Assembly (NCBI GenBank): GCA_028279875.1
Contig: JANQMU010000075.1
Coordinates: 1-45,633 of the forward strand
Reading direction: 5' to 3'
Source: Rhizobiaceae bacterium
GTDB taxonomy: Bacteria; Pseudomonadota; Alphaproteobacteria; Rhizobiales; Rhizobiaceae
DNA: 45,633 bases
Made by a program: the position numbers and the translations under genes
Shown: piece by piece, positions 33,253 to 41,961 of the stretch
How the letters are laid out: each line of letters begins with the position of its first letter
Position numbering within the stretch: the first letter of the stretch is position 1
Notes under the pieces: generated by a model
What the model was told of the DNA's origin: nothing
The model's database searches: none
Seen by the model: only the letters and a program-made list of their open reading frames with translations

Positions 33253-36200
33253 ATGAAAAACTATATTGAAAAAAATATACCCTTGGGAAGCGTAGTCGGA
33301 CTCAATTATAGCGGGATGCATGACAGTTCGATTGCAGTTGTATCTCCAGTTGGCACGCCAATATTTTCTGTATCTCTGGAACGATACACCAGAGTTAAGC
33401 AAGACGGCCGTCCACCTTATGCACTGATTGAAAACATACCTTGGGATCGCATTTCAGCTGTCGCAGTTTCAACGGATGCTGCCTTCAAATGGCCGGTTAA
33501 CCCCGAAAGCACCTTGCTAGAGACGACATTACCAGACATACGCCCCGATGGGCTAAGGCATCAGCAAGGATTTTACGACTTTTTGGATCGATTGCCGTGC
33601 GAAAAGCGGTTTATATGCCATCAGACGGCGCACGCCGCATCTGCCTTTTGGGGCAGCGGGTTTGATGAGGCGCTTTGCTTAACCTACGATGGTGGGATGG
33701 CCAATAGCCCATGGTTTGGTGGACTCTTTTCTGCAAACCGCTACGACGGGGTCAAGGCACTAGACCGATTTAGTGCTCTTCACTACGCGAAGGTGACATC
33801 ACTTTACACCTTTGTGACAGCTCTTTTGGGCTTCAATCCGAATAAGCACGAAGGCAAGATAACGGGGTTGGCCGCATATGGTAGGCCAACAGGTGGTTGC
33901 CGTTCACTGTTGAAGAAGTGGTTTGAACTCAACTATTACGATATTGAGTCGGTTTTGGAATGGACGTTTGCTTATAGCGATGCTCAGCCACCTTCTCTCG
34001 CGGTCATTGAACCGCGGCTGGAGGTTTTCCGATCTGAAGCAAGCCGATACTCGCGGGAAGAACTGTCGGCAACAGTCCAGGAGTTTGCTGAGAATCACAT
34101 CCTTGCAATACTTGCCAGAGCGCGAAAAAAAGATTGGAGTAGTAAGAATATCTGCTTGGCCGGCGGTCTCTTCGCAAATGTGAAGATAAACCAGAGAATA
34201 GCGGAGAGCGGCTTCAAGAACCTGTTCGTTGCACCGCCAATGACAGACGATGGAACAGCAATTGGTGCCGCATGGCACGCGCTTTCTCATGACCCTGTCT
34301 TTGATCCACCGCCGCTTGATACGATGTATATGGGGCCGAGCTACAGCGATTCGGAAGTAACGACTGCAATCAACAGCAAAAAAATACTTGCAAGAAAAAC
34401 GAAAAAACCCGCAAAGAAAATCGCGAAGTTACTTGCCGAAGGCAATACGGTTGCCATTTTTGACGGCCCGATGGAGTTCGGTCCGAGGGCGCTGGGCAAT
34501 CGATCAATTTTGGCGCCGGCAACCAGAAACGACATCAACCAAAGTCTCAATGAACGACTTTGCCGGACGGAATTCATGCCGTTTGCGCCAATAACCCGGG
34601 CGGAGAATTCAGATCAATGTTATCTCAACATATCACGAGTTGAGCGCGCTGCGCGCTTCATGACGGTTACCGTCGATTGCACCAAGTTTATGAAGGAAAA
34701 GTGCCCGGCCGTTGTTCACGTCGATGGGACGGCAAGACCTCAATTGATCGACCACGAGGGCAACGGCTTCATTCATTCGGTGCTAACTCACTATTATGAT
34801 TTAACAGGCATTCCAACACTCGTTAACACCTCTTTTAACATCCACGAACAGCCAATCGTGTGCTCTCCCGAGGATGCCATCCAGGGTTTTTTTGAATCGG
34901 GCTTGGACTATCTCTTGATAGGAGAGGGCCATCTTATTTCATTTGAGGAAAATGCCCGATTTGCTCTGCAGCACTTGTTGTTGCAGCGACGAAAACCAAG
35001 TGCACATGTCGAACGATTGTCTGCTCTTGCGAAACATCGATCTGACACGCTGTTTGATATGCAGAAGCAATTGGAAGCGAAGGAGGCAGCCCTTCAGCAG
35101 TTTCTGGGAGATGGTAATGCAAAGTTGCTGATTGATCGAACAACTGAGCAGATGAGTTCAGAGCTGCAAGAGCTCAAGCGGCGGCTTGCATATACTCGAA
35201 ACGAACTCATCGGTTACCAAAGGCGTTATTGGGAAAAGGCTAATGAGTTGGCAAGCTATAGAAAATTGGTATCGAGTCGACTCGAGATGAGTAATATTAA
35301 GGATAGAAATACGATCTTGCAGCGTTTTATTTTGGATTCTGTCTTCAATATTTACCGATTTAAGGTTCTTGCGCAAAAAAAGGCATCAATGGTCCGAAAC
35401 AGAATTGTGTCGATCATTAGGCCACGGCTTGGAAATCTGAACCAATATGCTCCTCGGCCCATCTCGGATCGTGGGAGAGCGAAACCAGCCGAATTAACAA
35501 ATTATCCATCAGTTTCGATCGTCACGCCCTCGTATCAGCAGGGTAACTTCATTGAGAAGACCATTTTGAGTGTTTTGAATCAAAAGTATCCCCAGTTGGA
35601 ATTTTTTGTTCAAGATGGGGCATCAACAGACCAAACCGTTAAAATACTGAGGCGCTACGAGGGATTGCTGTCAGGCTGGCAATCCAAAGCGGATAGCGGC
35701 CAGTCTCAAGCGATCAATCGAGGCTTCGCGAAAACAAACGGAGAAATAATGGCGTGGCTGAATTCGGATGACCTGCTGTTGCCGAATGCGCTTGCCACGG
35801 TAGCCTCGTATTTTGATCGACATCCAGACGTTGACGTGGTGTACGGCAACCGATTGTTGATTGACGACAAAGGCTGGGAAATTGGTCGCTGGATGTTGCC
35901 AAGGCACGACAATGCGATTTTATCCTGGGTAGATTACGTGCCACAGGAGACGCTCTTTTGGCGCCGCGAGATTTGGGACAAGGCTGGTGGCAGTGTCGAT
36001 GAGTCTTTTGGATTTGCAATGGATTGGGATCTTTTGATCCGTTTTCGGGAGGCCGGTGCGAAGTTCGCCCATCTCCCAGTTTTCTTGGGAGCATTTCGTG
36101 TACACGAACTTCAGAAGACATCAAGTAATATCAGTGATTTGGGTTATAAAGAAATGAATCTGATTCGCGAACGTGCTCTTGGGTGGAAGCCGGATCAGGC

Positions 36201-36294
36201 AGCTGTCAGACGGGCAATAATGCCCTTTCTGCTCAAGCATTTGGCTGTCGATATGCAATACCGGATGAAACAAAGACTGCAAGGAAGTAACTGA
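33253..36294 (+). CDS. Carbamoyltransferase - coiled coil - GT2 glycosyltransferase fusion
   Basis: A 1013-residue protein with three parts. Residues ~12-580 are a NodU/TobZ-type O-carbamoyltransferase: GLNYSGMHDSS (His23), SLERYTRVK, HQTAHAASAFWG (His123, His127), LTYDGG (Asp146), HEGKITGLAAYG, EFGPRALGNRS (from residue 408) and LVNTSFNIHEQPIV. Residues ~590-710 are a charged, probably coiled-coil linker. Residues ~751-1013 are a GT2 domain: VSIVTPSYQQGNFIEKT, VQDGASTDQTV, DSGQSQAINRG, WLNSDD and MDWDLLIRF. All key motifs in both enzymes appear intact. The protein would add a sugar and a carbamoyl group to the same glycan in the cytoplasm. The ATG at 33253 follows the previous gene by 14 bases. 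Confidence 0.9.
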   Translation: MKNYIEKNIPLGSVVGLNYSGMHDSSIAVVSPVGTPIFSVSLERYTRVKQDGRPPYALIENIPWDRISAVAVSTDAAFKWPVNPESTLLETTLPDIRPDGLRHQQGFYDFLDRLPCEKRFICHQTAHAASAFWGSGFDEALCLTYDGGMANSPWFGGLFSANRYDGVKALDRFSALHYAKVTSLYTFVTALLGFNPNKHEGKITGLAAYGRPTGGCRSLLKKWFELNYYDIESVLEWTFAYSDAQPPSLAVIEPRLEVFRSEASRYSREELSATVQEFAENHILAILARARKKDWSSKNICLAGGLFANVKINQRIAESGFKNLFVAPPMTDDGTAIGAAWHALSHDPVFDPPPLDTMYMGPSYSDSEVTTAINSKKILARKTKKPAKKIAKLLAEGNTVAIFDGPMEFGPRALGNRSILAPATRNDINQSLNERLCRTEFMPFAPITRAENSDQCYLNISRVERAARFMTVTVDCTKFMKEKCPAVVHVDGTARPQLIDHEGNGFIHSVLTHYYDLTGIPTLVNTSFNIHEQPIVCSPEDAIQGFFESGLDYLLIGEGHLISFEENARFALQHLLLQRRKPSAHVERLSALAKHRSDTLFDMQKQLEAKEAALQQFLGDGNAKLLIDRTTEQMSSELQELKRRLAYTRNELIGYQRRYWEKANELASYRKLVSSRLEMSNIKDRNTILQRFILDSVFNIYRFKVLAQKKASMVRNRIVSIIRPRLGNLNQYAPRPISDRGRAKPAELTNYPSVSIVTPSYQQGNFIEKTILSVLNQKYPQLEFFVQDGASTDQTVKILRRYEGLLSGWQSKADSGQSQAINRGFAKTNGEIMAWLNSDDLLLPNALATVASYFDRHPDVDVVYGNRLLIDDKGWEIGRWMLPRHDNAILSWVDYVPQETLFWRREIWDKAGGSVDESFGFAMDWDLLIRFREAGAKFAHLPVFLGAFRVHELQKTSSNISDLGYKEMNLIRERALGWKPDQAAVRRAIMPFLLKHLAVDMQYRMKQRLQGSN

Positions 36295-36348
36295 GAGCCT
36301 TAAAGCGAGGACAGGTCATAACAATCTCACGACAAGCCGCGGATCATC

Positions 36349-36891
36349 TCAACGCCGCCCAAAGCCTCTAGCAATGGTCCTAAGGCAGATCAACAGGTCA
36401 AGGCGCAGCGATCTCGTGTCGATATAGGTCCGGTCGCAGCGGGCCAGTTCCACCGGCATGGACATGTCGATGCCGCGGATTTGCGCAAGGCCGGTCACCC
36501 CCGGCCGTGCCTCGAAGACATTTTCCTTGCGCCGTTCGGCGATCACCTCGGTTTGGTTCGGAAGACAGGGCCGGGGGCCGACGAGGCTCATCTGGCCGCG
36601 TAATATGTTGATGAGTTGCGGCAGTTCGTCGAGCTTGGTCCGGCGGATGAGGTGTCCGGTTCGGGTCAGGGCGGAGGCGGCGATTTCGTGGGTGCCCCTG
36701 GCCGGAGTGCCCTTGTGCATCGAGCGCAGCTTCCAGATGGTGAAGGGCTGTTCATGGCGCCCGAGGCGCACCTGGCCGAAAAACGGGCTGCCCGGCGTTT
36801 CCAGGCGAATGATGACGGCGATGACGGCGATGAGCGGCAGGGCCACCAGCAGCCCCGCTGCGGAGACGACGATGTCGATCAATCTCTTCAC
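36349..36891 (-). CDS. Small phosphoglycosyl transferase (PglC-like initiating sugar transferase)
   Basis: A 180-residue monotopic phosphoglycosyl transferase. There is one N-terminal membrane helix (MKRLIDIVVSAAGLLVALPL), then FFGQVRLGRHEQPFTIWKLRSM, RRTKLDELPQLINILRGQMSLVGPRP with the catalytic Asp-Glu pair, and RPGVTGLAQIRG. Such enzymes move a sugar phosphate from a UDP-sugar to undecaprenyl phosphate, the first step in making the lipid-linked chain. It is short, lacking the extra domain of WbaP or WcaJ. It lies ten bases after the ManC gene. GC content is back to that of the flank. Confidence 0.9.
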   Translation of the reverse strand: MKRLIDIVVSAAGLLVALPLIAVIAVIIRLETPGSPFFGQVRLGRHEQPFTIWKLRSMHKGTPARGTHEIAASALTRTGHLIRRTKLDELPQLINILRGQMSLVGPRPCLPNQTEVIAERRKENVFEARPGVTGLAQIRGIDMSMPVELARCDRTYIDTRSLRLDLLICLRTIARGFGRR

Positions 36892-36901
36892 TGAAGTCTG
36901 C

Positions 36902-38314
36902 CTATGAGCGCCCGTAGATATCCTCGTACCGGACGATGTCGTCCTCGCCCAGATAGCTGCCGGTCTGCACCTCGATCAGCGTCATCGGCTCGGAGCCGCG
37001 GTTTTCCATCCGGTGGATATGGCCGCATTCGATATAGGTCGATTCGTTCGGATTGAGTACCAGATTGTCGTCGCCATTGACGATATGGGCGACGCCCTGG
37101 ACGACGGTCCAGTGTTCGGACCGGTGCTTGTGCGATTGCAGGCTGAGACAGCCGCCGGGCCTGACCTCGATGCGCTTGACCTTGTAGCCGGCGCCCTCAT
37201 CGAGAATCGTGTAGGAGCCCCAGGGGCGGTAACCGGTCGGAAAACTCGCATGGGCCTCATGGCCGTCATCGCGCAGCTTTTCGTAGAGCGCCTTGACGTT
37301 CTGTGCCTTGTCCTTGTTGACGATGAGCGTCGCGTCCCTTGTGTCGACAACCGCGATATCATCAACACCGACAAGGCCGATCAGCCGGTCTTCGGCGCTG
37401 ACGAAGCAGTTGTTGGCGTCGACCAGCGCCGCGTCGCCCACCACCGTGTTGCCCTTCTCGTCGGCGGCGTAGCTCTCCGACAGGGACGACCAGGTGCCGA
37501 CATCGCTCCAGCCGATATCGGCCGGGATCACCGACAGGTTCGATACCTTCTCCATGATGGCGTAGTCGATCGAGATCTTCGGCACCCGGCCAAAGCTCTC
37601 AGTGTCCAATGTGGTTTCCAGATGGCCGGCATCGATCGTCTGGCGGCTTGCCCTTTCGAGGCTCTCGCGGCTGGCCGACAGAATGTCCGGGCAATGTTGT
37701 TCCATCGCCTCGATCATCGTGCCGGCGGCAAAGCAGAACATGCCGGAATTCCACAGGAACCGGCCGGATTTGACATAGTGTTCGGCGGTCTCGCGGTCCG
37801 GCTTTTCAACGAACCGCACGGCCCGTTCGCCGTCGACCTCGATATAGCCATAGCCGGTTTCGGCTTGGGCGGGCCGGATGCCGAATGTCGCGATCTGTCC
37901 GGCGGCTGCCCGATCGGCTGCCAGATCGACGGCGGCGCGGAAGGCGTCAACGTCGCGGATCACGTGGTCTGCGGCCAGAAACAGGATCGACGCGTCCGGC
38001 CCGAAGGTTTCGGCGACATAGAGCGATGCCACGGCGGTTGCGGCCGCCGTGTCGCGGCCCATCGGTTCCAGCAGCAGATGGTTGGTGACGTCCGCGCCGC
38101 ATTTTTCATATTCGGCGGTGGTCTTGAACGATGAATCATGCGCGGTGATGGTCACGATATCGTTGATATCGCCGATGGAGGCGGCGCGCAGATAGGTGTT
38201 CTGGAGGAGGCTCCTGCCGTCTTCCAGCTGCAGAAACGGCTTGGGGTGGGAGACGCGTGACGCCGGCCAAAGGCGGGAGCCGACGCCGCCACTCACAATC
38301 ACGGGGACTATCAT
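36902..38314 (-). CDS. manC: Mannose-1-phosphate guanylyltransferase / mannose-6-phosphate isomerase (bifunctional, ManC type)
   Basis: A 470-residue two-domain enzyme. The N-terminal nucleotidyltransferase opens VPVIVSGGVGSRLWPASRVS with the GMP-binding loop and HPKPFLQL; VRFVEKPDRETAEHYV is the phosphate-site block. The C-terminal cupin is the phosphomannose isomerase type II domain, with YRPWGSYTILDEG, GYKVKRIEVRPGGCLSLQSH and HRSEHWTVVQG. It makes GDP-mannose from mannose 6- or 1-phosphate. No phosphomannomutase gene lies in this window. The start ATG is at 38314. Confidence 0.93.
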   Translation of the reverse strand: MIVPVIVSGGVGSRLWPASRVSHPKPFLQLEDGRSLLQNTYLRAASIGDINDIVTITAHDSSFKTTAEYEKCGADVTNHLLLEPMGRDTAAATAVASLYVAETFGPDASILFLAADHVIRDVDAFRAAVDLAADRAAAGQIATFGIRPAQAETGYGYIEVDGERAVRFVEKPDRETAEHYVKSGRFLWNSGMFCFAAGTMIEAMEQHCPDILSASRESLERASRQTIDAGHLETTLDTESFGRVPKISIDYAIMEKVSNLSVIPADIGWSDVGTWSSLSESYAADEKGNTVVGDAALVDANNCFVSAEDRLIGLVGVDDIAVVDTRDATLIVNKDKAQNVKALYEKLRDDGHEAHASFPTGYRPWGSYTILDEGAGYKVKRIEVRPGGCLSLQSHKHRSEHWTVVQGVAHIVNGDDNLVLNPNESTYIECGHIHRMENRGSEPMTLIEVQTGSYLGEDDIVRYEDIYGRS

Positions 38315-38402
38315 GGGACCGATCTTTCTGTTTTCCGGTGTGGGGATGGCGCTTTGACCGCGGGCGGACCGGCGCGAGTTTTATACGGCCGAAGCATTGA
38401 TT

Positions 38403-40358
38403 TCAATTGTTGCGCGTTCTTTGCGCCCGCAGCCGGTCGATGCCGATGATCTCGGCGCTGCGATCGTCCGCTGTCGTCCGTTCGGCGCCATTGGCGTCGT
38501 AACCCTCCACGGCGTCCTGCAATATGCCGCGAAGCGCCAGGGAATTCTCCTGATCGAGCTCTTCCTCCAGCCGCGCGAGCAAATCCCTGACCCGGCCGGA
38601 ATTCTTGGCATTGCGCTCGTCGGCCCGCATGATCTTCGGATGTTCGGTGCCCACCACCGTGTCGGTGATCAGCAGTTCCTCATAGAGCTTTTCGCCGGAG
38701 CGCAGGCCGTTGAAGGCGATGGCGATGTCGCCATCCGGGTTTTGTTCATTGCGCACCGTCCTGCCGCTCAACTGGATCATCAGTTCGGCCAGGTCGCGGA
38801 TTTTGACCGGTTCGCCCATGTCGAGCACGAAGACCTCGCCGCCCGTCGCCATCGCCCCGGCCTGGATCACCAGCTGCGCGGCTTCCTCGATAGTCATGAA
38901 ATAGCGGGTGACGTTCTTGTGGGTGACGGTCACCGGACCGCCTTCACGGATCTGCTCCTTGAAGAGGTGAATCACCGACCCGGAGGAGCCGAGCACATTG
39001 CCGAAGCGCACGATCGAAAACACCGTGTCCGCCGTCGTGGCCTGGATGTCCTGGATCACCTGCTCGGCCAGCCGTTTCGATGCGCCCATGACATTCGACG
39101 GCCGCACTGCCTTGTCGGTGGATATCAGGGTGAAGCGGGCAACCCCGGCGGCGGCGGCTTCCTCGGCGACCGTCAGCGTGCCGAACACATTGTTCTTCAC
39201 GCCTTGCGAGGGATTGTGTTCGACGATCGGAACATGTTTGTAGGCCGCCGCGTGATAGACGCTGTCGATATCGTGGCGGGCGAGCAGGGCGCGAAGCCGC
39301 TGGCGGTCCAGAACGCTGCCTAGCGCGTAGACGATCTCGATGTCCGGATCGGGGCCAAGTTGTTTGGTCAACTGGCTCTCGATGGTGTAAAGCGCCAGTT
39401 CGCTGACCTCGAGCAGCACGAGCTTCTGGGGTCCGGCCTTGAGAATCTGCCGGCAGAGTTCCGAACCGATCGATCCGCCGGCGCCGGTCACCAGGATGCG
39501 CTTGCCGGCGATCGCCTCGTCAAACAGCCGCGGGATCGGATCGACAGCGTTGCGGCCAAGCAGGTCGTCGATGCGGATTTCAGTCAGTTGCTGCAGTGCC
39601 GCCTTGCCGTCCAGGAGATCGTTGAGGGGCGGAATGGTCTGCAGTTCGAGCTGGTGCGGCGCCAGGCGCGCGACGACATCGCGCCGCTGCGAAGGCGTGG
39701 CGCTGGCCAGCGCGAACAGCACGCGTTTGAGGTCGTATTTCTGCTTCAGCCGGCCGATCCGCTCGGGGCTGTAGATCCGGCGGCCGCGAATCACATTGCC
39801 CCAGAGCCGCGGGTTGTCGTCCAGAAAGCCGACCAGCCGGTAACGGTCGCCGCTCTGAATGGTCGCGGCCAGTTGCGTTCCGGCGGCGCCGGCGCCGTAA
39901 ATGACGATATTTTCCCGCTTTGTCGGGCTGCCGGCGACGTGCTGATAGTAGGCCCGTGCAAGAACGCGCAGCGAGCCGATCGATACGAAAAGCAGAATGC
40001 CGAAGATGGCCGGCACCGAGCGGGGAATGTGAAAGCCGGTATCCATGTGCGAGGCTGTCGCCACGAACAGCGCCGCCGCGGCGGCGCCGCCGGCAACGAT
40101 GACCATGGTGCGGCTCTCCATGGCGCGGATCAGGATATTGTAGAGCCCGAGGGCCCAGTAGGTGGCGATGCCGAAGACCGGCAGGGCAATCCACAGCCAG
40201 GTCAGTTTTTCCCGGTCGGGAAAATCGATCTCCCCGTAACGCAGGGCGATCGCTCCGAAGAGGCAGGCAATCATGATCGCGCCGTCGGCGGCCATGAGGA
40301 TGACGCGCTTCTGATAACGCTCCAGTTCCAGGATCTGACGGTGGATGGGCTGCAGCAT
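38403..40358 (-). CDS. Membrane-anchored NDP-sugar 4,6-dehydratase (WbpM/CapD/FlaA1-like)
   Basis: A 651-residue protein. Four N-terminal membrane helices (residues ~15-120) are followed by a CoA-binding-like Rossmann region (IVIYGAGAAGTQLAATIQ) and a C-terminal dehydratase domain. That domain has ILVTGAGGSIGSELCRQILK, YHAAAYKHVPIVE and the STDKAVRPSNVMGASKR active site, the SMK-type triad of this group. Such enzymes turn UDP-GlcNAc to its 4-keto-6-deoxy form for sugars such as QuiNAc or FucNAc. The ATG at 40358 fits the conserved start; the frame is open upstream to 40490 but that part has no family features. It would feed the initiating transferase at 36349. Confidence 0.9.
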   Translation of the reverse strand: MLQPIHRQILELERYQKRVILMAADGAIMIACLFGAIALRYGEIDFPDREKLTWLWIALPVFGIATYWALGLYNILIRAMESRTMVIVAGGAAAAALFVATASHMDTGFHIPRSVPAIFGILLFVSIGSLRVLARAYYQHVAGSPTKRENIVIYGAGAAGTQLAATIQSGDRYRLVGFLDDNPRLWGNVIRGRRIYSPERIGRLKQKYDLKRVLFALASATPSQRRDVVARLAPHQLELQTIPPLNDLLDGKAALQQLTEIRIDDLLGRNAVDPIPRLFDEAIAGKRILVTGAGGSIGSELCRQILKAGPQKLVLLEVSELALYTIESQLTKQLGPDPDIEIVYALGSVLDRQRLRALLARHDIDSVYHAAAYKHVPIVEHNPSQGVKNNVFGTLTVAEEAAAAGVARFTLISTDKAVRPSNVMGASKRLAEQVIQDIQATTADTVFSIVRFGNVLGSSGSVIHLFKEQIREGGPVTVTHKNVTRYFMTIEEAAQLVIQAGAMATGGEVFVLDMGEPVKIRDLAELMIQLSGRTVRNEQNPDGDIAIAFNGLRSGEKLYEELLITDTVVGTEHPKIMRADERNAKNSGRVRDLLARLEEELDQENSLALRGILQDAVEGYDANGAERTTADDRSAEIIGIDRLRAQRTRNN

Positions 40359-40553
40359 CGCGGTACTCGGATCGATTGAACGGCCGACCGGGCAATGCCG
40401 ACCGGCGGGTATTCCCGTGCGCGGTGGTCCCCCGGCAACGGCATCGATATAGCACCGCGGCGCTTGGCGGAATACAGTCTTTGCGATCACGGTAAATTCG
40501 GATTGAAATATTGTGTTATTGCACCACGCGGTTGCCGTAAACGGGAGCGTGGT

Positions 40554-41714
40554 TCACAGGCGACAGGATGTCTTGATCCGCAGGCCGGCAAGGCTGCCGA
40601 GAAAACCGAAGACCAGCCAGCCCCAGCCGTGCAGGCTGCCGGAGATGACGCCGCCCAGATAGGCACCGATATTGCAGCCATAGGCCAGCCGCGCGCCATA
40701 TCCCATCATCAGGCCACCCAGCAGCGCCAGGGCAAGTTCGCGCGGCGGCATGCGGACTTTCGGGGCGAAGCGTCCGGCCAACGATGCGGCGGCGAAGGCG
40801 CCTATTATGATCCCGATATTCATGACCGATGTGGCATCGGCAAAGATCGAACGGTCCAGCAGGTCACCGCTTCCCGACCAATAGGCCCAGTCCTCGACGT
40901 TCCAGCCGGTATTGCGGGCGATTTTCGCGCCCCACAGCGCAAAGGCGGAGGTGATGCCCCAGGGGCGCGACAATGTCAGCAGGGTGGCAATGCCGACAGA
41001 AGCGATGGCCAAGGCGCCCCAATGTTTCGACCAGGGGCCGGTCAGGAGATGCTGGTGCGGCGTCCGGGCCTCGAGGCCGCCGTGCCGCGCACGTTCGCGG
41101 CGGATGCTGTAAAGGCTGATGGCGCCGAGCACCAGCGCCGTTGCGGCAAAGGCGGTGACCGCGCCGAGGGATTCAATCAGCGAAACGCGGGGCAGGGTGG
41201 GCAGCGACCACCAGAACGGCATATGCGCTGTCGCGACCACCGATCCGGCAATGAAGCCGGTGAGCGTCGCCAGCATGCGGGTGTTGCCGCCGCCGGTGGT
41301 AAACAGCGTTCCCGAGGCGCAACTGCCGCCGAACTGCATGCCGATGCCGAATATGAAGGCGCCGAGCGCCGCCGACACGCCGAACGGGGCCACCGCGCCA
41401 TAGACCGGGCGACCAAGGAAACTGCCGTGTTCCAGCAGCGGAAAGGCGATGGCGGCTGTCAGCAGGATCAGCAGGAACTGGGCCCTGAGGCCGGCACCGC
41501 GCCGGTCGACGATGAATTGCCGCCAGGCGGCGGTGAAGCCGAATGATGCATGATAGAGCGCCAGGCCGGCGAAAAGACCGATGGCGGCCGCCACAGCCAG
41601 CCGGCCGGAGCCCCTGTCGAGTGTCAGGGCGATCAGCGCCAGCGCGCCGGCCAGCGAGACGGCGGTCATTGCGACCTGAACGGGATTTCGGCTGTCGGTT
41701 CCGTTGACGCTCAT
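40554..41714 (-). CDS. YeeE/YedE-family sulfur-compound transporter (TsuA-like)
   Basis: A 386-residue membrane protein with about nine or ten helices. The family's cysteine motifs are present: GMQFGGSCASGTLFTTGGG (Cys132) and MGYGARLAYGCNIGAYLGG (Cys347). In TsuA these half-channels pass thiosulfate through hydrogen bonds with cysteine thiols. No TusA-like partner (TsuB) is adjacent, so the sulfur substrate is open. A gap of 195 bases lies between it and the dehydratase gene. It is divergent from glpD. Confidence 0.87.
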   Translation of the reverse strand: MSVNGTDSRNPVQVAMTAVSLAGALALIALTLDRGSGRLAVAAAIGLFAGLALYHASFGFTAAWRQFIVDRRGAGLRAQFLLILLTAAIAFPLLEHGSFLGRPVYGAVAPFGVSAALGAFIFGIGMQFGGSCASGTLFTTGGGNTRMLATLTGFIAGSVVATAHMPFWWSLPTLPRVSLIESLGAVTAFAATALVLGAISLYSIRRERARHGGLEARTPHQHLLTGPWSKHWGALAIASVGIATLLTLSRPWGITSAFALWGAKIARNTGWNVEDWAYWSGSGDLLDRSIFADATSVMNIGIIIGAFAAASLAGRFAPKVRMPPRELALALLGGLMMGYGARLAYGCNIGAYLGGVISGSLHGWGWLVFGFLGSLAGLRIKTSCRL

Positions 41715-41882
41715 ATCATCACATGCGGCCCGGGCGATCGGTTTTCTGCTACCACCGACAGCCGCACGGCCTCAATACAACACAGGACACGATTGCGGCA
41801 TTCTCATCGCCGGCTTGACGGACAAATATTGCTTGTTGAGGCGATGGGGAGGCGCGAAATCCTTTCACATCGCTGCTGCTAT

Positions 41883-41921
41883 TTTCGTTTGACTTTCGTT
41901 TAGCTTCATCTTAATTCGTTT
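41883..41921. promoter_or_regulatory. Direct-repeat operator upstream of glpD (probable GlpR site)
   Basis: The bases before glpD contain TTTCGTTT at 41883-41890 and again at 41894-41901, eleven bases apart, and ATTCGTTT at 41914-41921. Equal one-turn spacing puts the first two on one face of the helix. DeoR-type GlpR repressors bind TTCG-centred direct repeats, so a GlpR site controlled by glycerol 3-phosphate is likely. GlpR itself is not in this window. Confidence 0.5.
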
Positions 41922-41961
41922 TTGCGCGCGATGATCCGATCTCGCCGGTTTCGAGGACATT

